From the NCBI RefSeq assembly GCF_004193775.1, contig NC_041019.1:14913020-14977019 (forward strand): 64,000 nucleotides of DNA, written 5' to 3'. How positions within the stretch are numbered: the stretch's first letter is position 1; the number at the start of each line of letters is the position of its first letter. This stretch comes from Glycine soja. Lineage: Eukaryota > Streptophyta > Magnoliopsida > Fabales > Fabaceae. The position numbers were made by a program, and so were the translations under genes. Below, piece after piece: positions 12,635 to 23,046 of the stretch. Under the pieces are notes generated by a model. The model was not told the DNA's origin. It ran no database searches and saw only the letters and a list, made by a program, of their open reading frames with translations.

Positions 12635-15600
12635 ATGGATCGAAGTTGGATGAATGAATGTCACATAAGCCCAGAATATGAGGATGGCGTCGAGCAGTTC
12701 TTGCAATTTGCTTCCAAAAGAGGTCGACCAAATGAAGAAGGAAAATATTATTGTCCTTGCATCAACTGTTTGAATGGAAGACGACAACTACTGGACGACA
12801 TACGTCAATTGTGTGATGGGATTAAGAAGAATTACACGACGTGGATATGGGATGGTGAAGTGACAGACATATAGAGTGGGTCCTAATCTGAACCGTTTGA
12901 TATAGAAATGGGAGATCGCTTGGAGAACATGATTCGTGACCTTGGACAAGAGTCTTTCCAGCAAGCACATGCCCCTGTGTATGAAGGATTGTAGAGTGAT
13001 TCAAAGAAGCCTTTATATACGGGGTGCAAGAATTCCTTAACTCTGTTGTCTGCGGTGTTAAGTCTGGTTAATGTGAAGGCTAGGTATGGGTGGAGTGACA
13101 AAAGTTTCACCTCAGTGCTTGAGGTAGTGCACAATCTGCTTCCAAAGGACAACACGTTTCCTAAAACTTACTATAATGCGAAAAAGATATTGTGTCCGAT
13201 GGGTATGGAGTATCAGAAGATTCATGCTTGCCCCAATGATTGCATACTGTACATGCATGAATTCCAAGAAATGTCCAATGCCCTATCTGTGGGACTTCAT
13301 GGTACAAAGTGAAGGATGAAGGGGAAAATAGTTCTGATGAAAACTCAAAGAAGGGCCCTCCAGAGAAGGTTTTGTGGTATCTTCCAATCATTTCAAGGTT
13401 TAAGCGTCTTTTTGCTAACGAGGACGACGCAAAAGACCTTACATGGCATGCAAATGGAAGGATTTCTGATGGAATGGTCCGTCATCCGGCTGATTGCTCG
13501 CAGTGGAAGAAGATTGATGGTTTGTATCCGAATTTCGGGAAAGAGCCACAAAATCTTAGACTTGGACTAGCCAGTGATGGAATGAATCCATATGGTTCAT
13601 GGCCAGTTCTGCTAGTAATTTACAATTTGCCTCCTTGGTTGTGCATGAAGCGAAAATACATGATGTTGTCTATGATGATATCAGGCCCAAGACAGCCAGG
13701 AAATGACATTGATGTTTATCTAAGTCTGTTGGTTGAAGACCTAAGAAAGTTGTGGGACAAGGGGGTTGTTGTGTTTGATGCGTTTCGTAAGGAGACGTTT
13801 GAAATGCGTGCAATGCTTTTTTGTTTTGTACCAGCACATGGGAATCTCAACGGTTACAGTATTAAGGGTCATCAAGCATGCCCCATCTGTGAAGAAAACA
13901 CAAGCTACATACAACTAAAACATGGAAGAAAAACAGTCTACAATAGGCATCGCCATTTTCTAACATCCAATCATCCTTACAGACGACTGAAAACAGCTTT
14001 TAATGGAAGTCAAGAGCACGATATTGTGCCGATACCGTTGATTGGTGAACAGGTATATCAGCGGGTTCAACACCTGAATACTGTATTTGGAAAGACCCAA
14101 AAGAAGGATAAAAGTAAGAGTTGCATATGGAAGAAGAGGTCCATTTTCTTTGATCTTCCATATTGATCTGATCTACACGTTAGACATTGTATTGATGTTA
14201 TGCATGTGGAGAAAAATGTTTGTGACAGTGTGATTGGGACGCTCCTTAACATTCAAGACAAGACGAAGGATGACCTGAATACCCGTCAAGATCTAGCTGA
14301 TATGAGGATATGATCACAATTGCATCCAAGGTTTGATGGGAAGAAAATTTACTTGCCCCCAGTTTGCCATACTTTGTCCAAAAAGGAGAAGATAAGTTTT
14401 TGTTAGTGTCTTCGTCGGGTGAAGGTTCCACAAGGATACTCTTCAAATATTAATAGCCTTGTGCAGTTGAAGGAGCTTAAGCTTGTAGGGTTAAAGTCTC
14501 ATGACTGTCACGTGCTCATGCAACAATTGTTAGCCGTGGCTATACGAGACATCTTGCCAAACAAAGTCAGGTTAGCCATAAATCGCCTGTGCTTTTTCTT
14601 CCATGCTATATGTAGCAAAGTCATTGATCCTATGAAGTTTGATGAGCTGGAAAATGAGGCCGCAATTATATTGTGCCAGTTGGAGATGTATTTTCCCCCT
14701 GCCTTCTTTGACATCATGATTTACTTGATTGTGCATCTAGTCAGAGAAATCAAATATTGTGGTCTTGTTTATTTGCCATGGATGTACCCGATTGAACGAT
14801 ACATGAAGATCTTAAAAGGGTATACGAAGAATCTTTATCGTCCAGAAGCATCTATTGTTGAGAGGTACATTGCAGAAGAAGCCATTGAATTTTGTTCTGA
14901 ATACATTGAGAAAGCTAAACCTGTTGGCCTTCCTGAGTCTCGGCATGATGACAGGGTGGGTGGTAAGGGTTCAAGAGGACTGCATGTGATGACTCCAAGT
15001 GTAGAAGATTTGTTACAAGCTCACTTGTATGTCTTGAACAACAATAATGAAGTTTTGCCATACATACTTAAGCATGAAGCTTTAGTCAAACAGAATAATC
15101 CAAAAATTTCAAAGAATTGGGTGTTGAAAAAGCATAACAAGACTTTCTGTGATTGGTTTAAAGATACAATCTTTGCAGATGAGAATGCTTTAGAAACATT
15201 AAGAAAGCTAGCAAATGGGCCTAAAAGAAATGTTATAACTTGGCAAGGATACGACATAAACAAGTGTTCAATTTACACAAAAGCACAAGATGACAAAAGT
15301 ACAATGCAGAACAACGGGGTCACCCTAAGGGCTGAATCTCAACACTTCGCAAGTGTGAATGACACCAATCCCTGTGTAGCTTCCATCCCTTACTTTGGGT
15401 TCATTGATGAAATTTGGGAGCTTAACTATGTGAAATTTACTGTATGTGTTTTCAAAAGTAAATGGGTTGACAGCAACACCAGTGTGCGCACCGATGATAT
15501 AGGATTTACGTTGGTAGACTTGAAGAAACTTGGTTGCCACAATGACCCTTTCATCATGGCAGAACAAGCTAGACAAATATTTTACGTGCAAGACCCTTGT

Positions 15601-15795
15601 GATGAAAGGTGGTGTGAGGTTCTCCAGGACAAAACAATTGGTGTTAATGTAGAAGATGATGATTCATACATGGACACCTATGTTAGTCCTTTGACCGCAA
15701 AAATCACTCTTAACGTTGTCGGAGAAGAAGAAGCTGACGACGTTCATGCTAATCGTAATGATCATGATGAAGGAGAATTAATTAACATCGTCTAA
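12635..15795 (+). pseudogene. CACTA TNP2-type transposase pseudogene
   Basis: TNP2 transposases cut and join CACTA element ends. The first stretch (MDRSWMNECHISPEYEDG, then KYYCPCINCLNGRRQLLD and GIKKNYTTWIW) is the transposase-associated domain. From about 13050 to 14000 come hallmarks of the main domain: CPNDCILYM, CPICGTSWY, VLWYLPIISRFKRLF, LTWHANGR, LASDGMNPYG, YNLPPWLCMKRKYMML, GHQACPICEENT. After 14419 follow DUF4218-like (LPNKVRLAINRLCFFFHAIC; YLPWMYPIERYMKILKGY) and DUF4216-like parts (YVKFTVCVFKSKWVD). It is broken by stops near 12872, 12992, 14164 (W to TGA), 14312 and 14403, and by a frameshift near 13275. About 1050 codons in all, close to family length, so decayed but not deleted. 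Confidence 0.93.
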
Positions 15796-16615
15796 TGTAA
15801 TTTTCTATTTATATATTTGATTTTGCTAGATTCATTTACACAAACCAATACTACATTTGTATTTAGAATAAAACATTGAAACTAAATAGAGTGTACACAA
15901 ACCAATTATATGTGATTGGTTATTATATGATTGGTTTGTGTGATTGGTTTACTGATTGCATTATTGAAAACATGCATATATTGGATGAAAGCTTTGAAAA
16001 TGGAACTTATGGCAGTTCATCTTAAATTGTTGCAGGTACTCTTCCTTCTTCCTAGCAGCTAGTGCCTCAATCATCTTCTTGTTAGCTCGAGACATTGACC
16101 TTGTTGTCCATACTGCTTTTGCAATCAGGTTACTCAACACAAATCTTATTGACATATTGTTCTTTGATTTTCCATAGATTAAATGTGTAAACATAGATTA
16201 CATTCTTATCCAAACTTTGGTTTTTAGTTTTTGGTCGGAGCAAGGTAATTGAAATTGCTTAAAATAGACTCAAAGATGAAGTACCTTCAATAATTTAACA
16301 CAAATTAAATGCATCTCTAAATAAGCTATAGGATGCAAAGAAGGAAAATGAAGATATGAGAATCAAACATGCATCTCTAATCTACTAAGTTCTTGCTAAC
16401 CAGGTAGTCTTCTTATGGTTTTTATTTTTCAAAATAAGCAAAAGACAAAACCATGTAAGCATTGCACTTATATAAAACGATGGAAGCCATTTTAACAACC
16501 ATTAAATGTTTATAAATTATAATAGTGAACAACAAGATACATAAAATCCTACAACAATGATGACAATTACTAACTTGCAAACAAAATAACAATTCACTTG
16601 AATAAAATGAATTAC
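15796..16615. other. Transposon interior, possible captured exon
   Basis: No identified gene. On the minus strand 15961-16194 is open and includes SRANKKMIEALAARKKEEYL, which looks like a genuine helical protein segment, but I do not recognise the family. It may be another captured exon. The rest is AT-rich; TGATTGGTT motifs repeat around 15910-15950. Confidence 0.35.
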
Positions 16616-16745
16616 CCGAGCAGCTCCTTTCTTGTGAATTTGGTAGGTAGGCCCATCTTTATATTCTCCATACCAATAGTATGTTCTTGATCTTTTATCA
16701 TATATAATGCCCCTTCCATGGGGGCAACCATAATTTAACAAACTA
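16616..16745 (-). pseudogene. GH43-family glycosyl hydrolase exon fragment (captured)
   Basis: The minus-strand translation includes HGRGIIYDKRSRTYYWYGEY and KDGPTYQIHKKGAAR, ending at a GT donor (CGG/GTAATT). This matches plant GH43-like hydrolases near the start of the five-bladed propeller, where the family reads roughly H-GGG-YD---YYWYGE-KDGPTY-----AAR. Upstream the open frame continues to 16810 with no family match. Only this exon is present, antisense to the CACTA transposase, so I interpret it as captured host sequence. The catalytic set is not covered. Whether the Gly changes matter cannot be judged from one exon. Confidence 0.7.
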
Positions 16746-17010
16746 AATATCCATTCAGAAAGCCTTGTGTACATGTCAAATGACAGCAACTTCAATTTTT
16801 TGGTGAACACTCTAACAAGAGGCCTTAGGCCATAACACTGAAATTCCCGAAAGGGTACATTTTGGAAAGCATCATAGAGTCTAGGTACCTTTTCTTCTTA
16901 TCTGCAGGAATGATGGATTCCTACAACAATTTCTGAGCAAATGAGAAATTTTATGCTTATTATAAATAAAATGTGTGTATGAGAAGATGAAATTAGAACA
17001 AATATCTCAC
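16746..17010 (-). other. Unassigned open stretch between captured fragments
   Basis: A minus-strand frame around 16760-16900 reads VPRLYDAFQNVPFREFQCYG and GLRPLVRVFTKKLKLLSFDM. It is exon-like but I do not recognise it. It could be diverged sequence from the neighbouring hydrolase or fucosyltransferase, or a fourth source gene. Confidence 0.3.
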
Positions 17011-17572
17011 CTTTGTATATGTTTTAGGGAACAAATCTTTAAGAGAGTCAAGGCTTTCATCCCACCTTGATTGTGTCACATAGATTGTAGTATCCTTTTC
17101 AAAACCAATCTTCCTCAAAAACACTGCAACCTCTTGTGCATTGAAGCAACTCTCCTCTTTTTCACTATCCCTTCCTTGACAACCCTTCTTATCCAACATC
17201 TCAACCCTCAGATCCACAACTATAAATTGGCCATCTGACTTTCGACTTAAAGTCCTAAGTCTTTCAACCATTGAGTCAACAAGGTCATGCGTTTCTTGTT
17301 GCAACTCTAAGCTTCCATACATTGCTAAGCATGCAACAGAATCAACATCACTTTTTTCACCTACTTTTCTCATGTTTATTGAAGGGAAATAAGTAGCAAG
17401 CCTGACACTCCCCTTAGGAACCTTCACGGTGGCAATTTTATATGTTCATACATGAGAAGGAAGATCCTTTAACACTCTGACCACTTCTTCCATGCTTTTC
17501 ATGAACACATCGACATCGTAAATGTCCTCAAAGTTCATGAGACATAACTATATTAGGTACATGCAAGTGCAT
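17011..17572 (-). pseudogene. O-fucosyltransferase (mannan-synthesis-related type) exon fragment, captured
   Basis: The minus-strand frame gives NFEDIYDVDVFMKSMEEVVR, VLKDLPSHV, a TGA stop, then YKIATVKVPKGSVRLATYFP, SINMRKVGEKSDVDSVACLA, MVERLRTLSRKSDGQFIVVD, LRVEMLDKKGCQG and IGFEKDTTIYVTQSRWDESL, ending KDLFPKTYTK at a GTGAG donor (17011). This is the GDP-fucose protein O-fucosyltransferase-like family of plant Golgi proteins, nearest MSR1/MSR2, which affect glucomannan synthesis. The segment between VKVP and VRLATYF is shorter than in the family, and the TGA before YKIATV breaks the frame, so it is a pseudogene. It lies antisense inside the CACTA element with intron acceptor (near 17573) and donor intact, implying capture from genomic DNA rather than mRNA. 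Confidence 0.82.
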
Positions 17573-18973
17573 CTGTAAACACAATAAATTAGACTGATTT
17601 CAAATTAAGTTCAATTGTCAGCTATTTAACAATGTCATCAGAATATAGCATTTTCAAAGTAAACTACATCCAAAACAAGCTTACAATACTAACAAAGCAT
17701 AAAAGTGTTTTCCATTTTTTTAAAGCAGAGAACGTGAGTCATTTTCCCAGTTTTTAACTTCAAACTTGGCTGGCCTTTTCTAGCCTCATCTTGGAGTGGT
17801 GTCTGTTAGATGGAGGGTTGGGAGGACACATATATTAAGAAGCAAAGCTTCTAAAGGTACAGATTATAGAAAATAGAAACTGAAACCACCCACCCATGAC
17901 AATTACTTTTGTTTCTAAAGCAATGCCAGGAATTTAGAGAAAAATGAATTGGAATACACTGGCATTATATATCAAACAAAAGGAGAAAAAAGATCTTATA
18001 CACTTTTGACATCATTGACGTAGCCATCATGATCTTACGAGAACTCAAATTATGGATAGAAAACAAGTAGCTCTCAAATACCTATGTGAATATAGTACAA
18101 TATAGCAATGTGAGTCAAGTAGATAGCAAGGGAAGCCTATTTATACTCCTAATTCCAATTAAGGTTTAGATAACTATAATATCCCAGATACACTTGTCTT
18201 GTTTCAATTGAGTTCCTTCAAGTTCAATTGAATCACAAATGTATAATTAATGTTTTAATTTCATGGGATTAAGGTTAATTTGGCTGGTTCTTCCTCTCAA
18301 ACATAAATGAATGTCTAAGTCGACCAAACCGATTCATCTTATGATGTCCTCTTCATCAAAAACCTTATACTATTGATTAAATTCAGAAGAAGCAAAGAAA
18401 GCAATAATGAAAAAATTCTCTCTAGACCAACCGTAATCCTTAATTTGCATCTATGAGTTTCCTCTGTTTGGATCCTTTTCTTTTTACTCACTTTACACGA
18501 GTTATTTAAATCAACTTTTCGTGCTTATTTATTTTTATTTAATAAAAGTGTTTACTGCATGTTTAAGTTAATTTGATACTTAAAATATGAGGAAATGTTG
18601 TCTAAACATTGCACTAAATTACACTCTCCTTCTTTGAAAGATGTAAGAATTACATTGTGTTGAGATATACAATTTAATCCTTATAAATTAACACCATTCT
18701 TCTTTGCCAACTAAATGATAACATGACCTTACTGTATTTAACCAAAATAAGCTTAAATGATAACATGACCTTACTGTATTTTTATTTTTATTTCAACAGC
18801 CTTAATTAGACCTTATTACTTTTAATCCAATTATAAAATCCTACTAATGGTCAATAAAATGGACTTTGGGTTGAAAAATTATTATGGTGAGACGTTGTTA
18901 TGTGAAAATAGCATTAACATAGGTGTTAAGGTTTAATTAGTTCCTTTTAAAAAAACATTAATTAGTTGTTACA
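17573..18973. other. Transposon interior without recognised gene
   Basis: AT-rich sequence with no supportable coding region. A short direct repeat (AAATGATAACATGACCTTACTGTATTT) occurs at about 18714-18740 and 18754-18780. Some of this may be intron of the captured fucosyltransferase. Confidence 0.4.
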
Positions 18974-19097
18974 GAAAATTTTAGGCAAAATTGGGCCTTT
19001 AGACTACTTGACCCCTAACATCATGCATCTTGTTATTTAAAGAATTGATATGTTCTTTCTATGTCATTTCATTATAGCGAGGAGCATTTTGTTGTGC
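18974..19097 (+). repeat. 124-bp direct repeat, left copy
   Basis: GAAAATTTTAGGCAAAATTG to GAGCATTTTGTTGTGC. The same 124 bases recur at 20491-20614 with two differences that I count (A/T in TTTCT-TGTC, T/C in GCAT-TTG). The two copies bracket exactly the insert that contains the ARF8 fragment. Confidence 0.95.
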
Positions 19098-19368
19098 ATA
19101 TTTGTAGTTTTTAACAATAATCTAGATTTAGGGACCACATTGGAAACATTTTTAAAACTATAGGACCTATTTGTAGTTTTTAACCTACAAGAACTCATTT
19201 AAAAATTACTGAAAAAGTATAGGGACTTTTCAGATTAGAAAAATATCATTAACAAATGTATCCTTCTGCTCTTGCTACATCCAAAGTGAAAAAAGAATTC
19301 TCAGCTCCAGAATCATTAAGAGAGCTTCACAACACATACATTGAGCTAATTAAAGAACAAAAGGATAC

Positions 19369-20490
19369 CGGAGTCAATGGTTGCAATGTCATTTGAGCAT
19401 ATACTTCATCCGTTTCAACATCTGCCTGAAAATTAACACATACTCCAGTTCACTGAGTTTACTGTAAATGTAGGCAATCATACCTCATACATAACAAAAA
19501 GGAAAAAGATAGTATACCCACATGCATTGTGACATTATGAAGTTGGCAAATCAACTGGGGTGGCAAGCTAGGGTAATTGGGAATGTGTCCATCAATTTCT
19601 CTGTTAGTTGTGGCAGCAACCTGGAATCAACATTCAACATCATATGCATCTCAATTTCCATTTACAGAGAATCTATTGAATTGGTTTCAACATCAAGTTT
19701 GCAAGAAACCATCCAGTATCTTCTGTATTATGCAAATTGACACAATATAGAGTAGAGTAAGTAGTTAAAAAAACAAAAAACCTGCTCACTATGACCCTGA
19801 GGGAAGTAAACCACACGAGTCCCTGAAGTTGGTAGGGACACTAGGGGGCCCGTGCATGCATGCCATAGCTCAGAATTCAGACACTTCTTCTCCCCTCCTA
19901 ACCATCATTGCTCACACATCAATCAAATTATCAAAAAGAGAAAATGAAAACAAAAAACTCACAAGCATGTCCAAGCAACACAAAAGGGGGTATGAAAGGG
20001 ACACCTTACATTTATATACAATTATGACAAGAAGCCATACTTAAGAGCACAGAATGTTAGCTCAATTTAACAAAAAAATATTAATAAAAAGACAAAAGGA
20101 GAGAATTGGAATAGAATGGATACCTTCATGTCCATGCTGCCCCAACCCTGATGTTGAAAGCTTCATATAATCAAGTTTTACCTTCTTTTGTTTTTCTCCT
20201 TTACACAAAGAGACACTAGTACTTATATCAACCAATCACATAAAAACATGAAACCCTAGCTCAAACCAGCCACTACCCTCAATTTGCTTCAAGCCATTGC
20301 ACAAGCATTTCCCAACATTCTCCTCCTCCATGATGATGCCAATGCATTCACTCCATAGTCCACACCCCCCACAAAATAAAAAAAACCTTAAAAAAAATCA
20401 AACACCACCCAAATCCAAAAACCTCAACAGCCCAACAAATTCACACCCACCTTAGAAACCCCAGAAACAAAACAATCCACCACACTTGTA
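19369..20490 (-). pseudogene. ARF8: 5' part of an AUXIN RESPONSE FACTOR 8 gene (four exons plus leader), captured
   Basis: ARF8 is an auxin-responsive B3 transcription factor. Four exons are readable on the minus strand. Exon 1, 20166-20124, is MKLSTSGLGQHGHE plus one base. Exon 2, 19897-19782, contains [20 protein letters not shown] and [12 protein letters not shown]. Exon 3, 19620-19522, contains [20 protein letters not shown] and [13 protein letters not shown]. Exon 4, 19425-19369, is ADVETDEVYAQMTLQPLTP. Splice phases agree and GT/AG borders are present, so the segment is undamaged as far as it goes. It stops before the B3 DNA-binding domain; the frame then runs into unrelated sequence. 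20167-20490 is presumably the source gene's leader or promoter. It lies antisense in the CACTA element between 124-bp direct repeats. A transcript could encode only about 100 residues of the N-terminal dimerisation region. The ARF8 call (versus ARF6) rests on MKLSTSGLG and KKCLNSELW from memory. Confidence 0.9.
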
Positions 20491-20614
20491 GAAAATTTTA
20501 GGCAAAATTGGGCCTTTAGACTACTTGACCCCTAACATCATGCATCTTGTTATTTAAAGAATTGATATGTTCTTTCTTTGTCATTTCATTATAGCGAGGA
20601 GCATCTTGTTGTGC
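20491..20614 (+). repeat. 124-bp direct repeat, right copy
   Basis: Second copy of the repeat at 18974-19097. It begins at the base where the ARF8 leader sequence ends (CACACTTGTA/GAAAATT), marking an insertion junction. Confidence 0.95.
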
Positions 20615-20976
20615 TTCATTACATGTTAAAGTAGATTAAGTATGGCTAAGTGGGATTGGTTTTCAATTTCAAATGAGATTAGGATATTCTTTGTTTCCTT
20701 TTTGCCTTGTAAAATTTTAGGGGTGAGAAAATGTTACTCTAATTTAAGGGAGAGTGTCTTAAGGTTTAAAAAAGCTTATGTTTATCTCATTCTAAGAAAA
20801 TGAGTGGAAATTTAACCTATGATATATTATATATGAGATTTTATTTGTTTATCTAGAATAGTCATACAAAATTAGTTTATGAAATTATAAACATTGATCA
20901 CATTTTATTTAAAGAATTGTTGATGTCGATATTTGTCTGTAATCGAAATTTACATTTTCATGATGTATACAGGATC

Positions 20977-22112
20977 ATGGCTTCTTCATTTGCCTTGCCT
21001 CCTCCTCCCCCTCCTTCAGACGCATCAGCTTCACCATCTTCCGTGAATTGGACACGCAAAGCCTCACGTCTACAATCCTTGTCTACCAGACCACCTGGTG
21101 CTGACAGACCAGTGGTCCACGTTGATCCTACTATCGGCAAGGCCGACGGTCCCCACAGGAAGAAATTAAGAACATATTTGGGGATTGTGGCGTGTGATAA
21201 GGTGGACATCACGTACAAGAACTGGAAGGAGGTCCCTACTGCTCAGAAGGACTTGATTTAGGAGGATATTTAGGCATTTTTATTTTCTTATTTGATGTTG
21301 TTTAATTAATAGCCAAAAATTACATTATTGTAACAATAAATAAGCTTATTTGTTATTCTCAGGCGGAATTTGAAATCCTAGAGGCTTCTGACAGTAGGAC
21401 GAAAAGGAAGTTACTTCAGACTGTGGGCGAGAGATGGAGGAAATTTAAATCAGACCTCACGAGGAAATGGGCCCTTGCAGCCGATCACGACGGTGTGGAC
21501 GACACTATTTGTGAGAAATACGACATAAGCAAGGAAAAATGGGTCCAGTTTTGCCAGACTCGCAGAGACCCTTCTTGGGAGGTATGTTCCTTGCCATTTA
21601 AGTTGTTTTTAAAAAAACATTAACTTGTTATATTCATTCTAGCAATTTGAAACATTATTGTTTTATTTTTGCAGGATGTGCGCAAAAAGGCACAGGCCAT
21701 CCAGAAACAGAATACTACCCCCATGTTTTGTCTCGTGGGGGTTATGAATATTTGGAGCAGAAGCTCCTGGCTGAGAAGACAAAGAAGAAGCTGGAGGAAG
21801 CTGCACAGTCAGGAAGCGTTGATGGCGTCATCGATCCTCCATCCCCGGTCAGATGCCACGTGAAGTGGAAGATGGCCGGCACAAAGAAAACAGGGGAGAT
21901 GACGACTGAGACCGCAAAGGAAATCGCTAAGAAGATCGTAAGTCATTTTCAACTAACCATTAGAATTATATTTCAATATTTTGTGAATGTCATGTACAAT
22001 TGTGTGTTTTCTGTGCAGGATTCCTTTGAGGAGCAGGCGACACAGGGATCCTTCGTCCCCCATGGACGTCAGGATGTTCTCACCGCTGCTATTGGACGTC
22101 CAGAGCAAAACT
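20977..22112 (+). pseudogene. CACTA second ORF, plant Ptta/En/Spm-type transposase (TnpA-like), decayed
   Basis: Four exons are visible. Exon 1 begins MASSFALPPPPPPSDASASP and continues ADGPHRKKLRTYLGIVACDK and VDITYKNWKEVPTAQKDLI, then two TAG stops at 21259 and 21271 where WEDIQ-like sequence is expected. Exon 2 (from about 21363) contains RKLLQTVGERWRKFKSDLTR, KWALAADHDGVDDTICEKYD and WVQFCQTRRDPSWE before GTATG. Exon 3 (from 21675) contains DVRKKAQAIQKQNTTP, then a one-base loss near 21720 moves it to the frame with VLSRGGYEYLEQKLLAEKTK and a Lys/Glu coiled coil. Exon 4 (22019-22112) ends VLTAAIGRPEQN. The family (Transposase_24 type) accompanies TNP2 in plant CACTA elements and probably binds subterminal repeats. 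An upstream TATACAG acceptor suggests a further 5' exon. Confidence 0.87.
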
Positions 22113-22138
22113 GATGTTAAGGTTCATTATGCATACAC

Positions 22139-22331
22139 TTATTTTGCTATAGTTCTTTGTGTATAACATCGGGTATTAAGAAAATCGATGTTATCATTTG
22201 TATGTTAACATTGATTTTGGAAAACCGATGTTAACAATAATACATTCAACATCGGTGCTTTCAACATAGGTTTTATAACCGATGTAGAATGCCGTAAATA
22301 ACCGATGTTGAAAGTGTATTTTCTAATAGTG
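22139..22331. mobile_element. CACTA right terminus with subterminal AACATCGGTT repeats
   Basis: The element ends TTTTCTAATAGTG at 22331, that is CACTATTAGAAAA read inward, the terminal sequence I associate with soybean Tgm elements. Within about 180 bp inward are several copies of ACCGATGTT or its complement, some paired as inverted repeats. Such subterminal motifs are bound by the TnpA-type protein. The matching left end is not in the window. Confidence 0.9.
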
Positions 22332-23046
22332 AATGAGATAATCAGTACAACGAAAGTGTCATCATTGAAGGGTGGGCAATCCATACATCAGAACTACACA
22401 AAATTTTAGTTTATGTGGCACCATGAAACAGACCAACTGTATTCCAGCCCACAATAGATAGCCAAAAAATATATAAGAACCTATGCTAATTAAGTAATGT
22501 AGAAAGCCATATGTAATAAAAGGAATAAGAGAAAGATATATTATGTAAATGATAATAATGTAATGAGTAACAAGAAAACACTACAAACTCAAGCAGTAAA
22601 GAAAAAAAAAGAATATTCTAAAGAAAAAGGAAAAGACCTTGTTATCAATATAGCCCATAACACCAACACCAACAGTTGACACCTTCAAATTCTGAATATG
22701 TTTACGCAAGCAACAAAGTTGCAAACTTTTACGCAAGCAACCCTGTACATATTTATTTACACCCTGTTACAACCATAGACAATTAGGCAAACACCAACTG
22801 ATAATACTTACCATTATCCTTTTGTTCATTTTAAATGAGGCATGTTTACTACTGCAAACATTTCAACATACTTTCATCCCTTCTCAACAGTCACAAACTC
22901 ATAACAAGGATTCACTGCATAGCTAGTTCCTATCCTCACTGGTTAATTCATAACCACACATAAATTCAATACGAAAATCAAACCTCTTTTTTCAACCCTC
23001 CCCCCAAATTCACATTTGAAAACAAAACAAGTTATATATCAACTTA
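22332..23046. other. Flank between CACTA end and RNA-binding protein pseudogene
   Basis: No gene recognised. A short direct repeat of ACGCAAGCAA with TTTGCAAACTT-like context occurs near 22704-22741. The remainder is AT-rich. Confidence 0.4.

Larger units (their letters stand above)
12635..22331 (+). mobile_element. Decayed CACTA (En/Spm, Tgm-type) transposon with captured plant gene pieces
   Basis: A TNP2-type transposase pseudogene (12635-15795) and a second En/Spm-type ORF (20977-22112) lie in the same orientation and are followed by subterminal repeats and a terminus at 22331. Between them, on the opposite strand, are fragments of three unrelated plant genes: GH43, an O-fucosyltransferase and ARF8. 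This layout matches CACTA elements that acquire host sequences. The left terminus is not visible, so the start given is only that of the transposase; the true element probably began further left or has been truncated. The 3-bp target duplication cannot be tested. That both ORFs belong to one element is inference, from orientation and a shared 20-bp leader string. Confidence 0.72.

Noticed and set aside
12635..15795. Functional transposase
   Set aside because: At least five in-frame stops and one frameshift; introns cannot explain stops inside conserved motifs.
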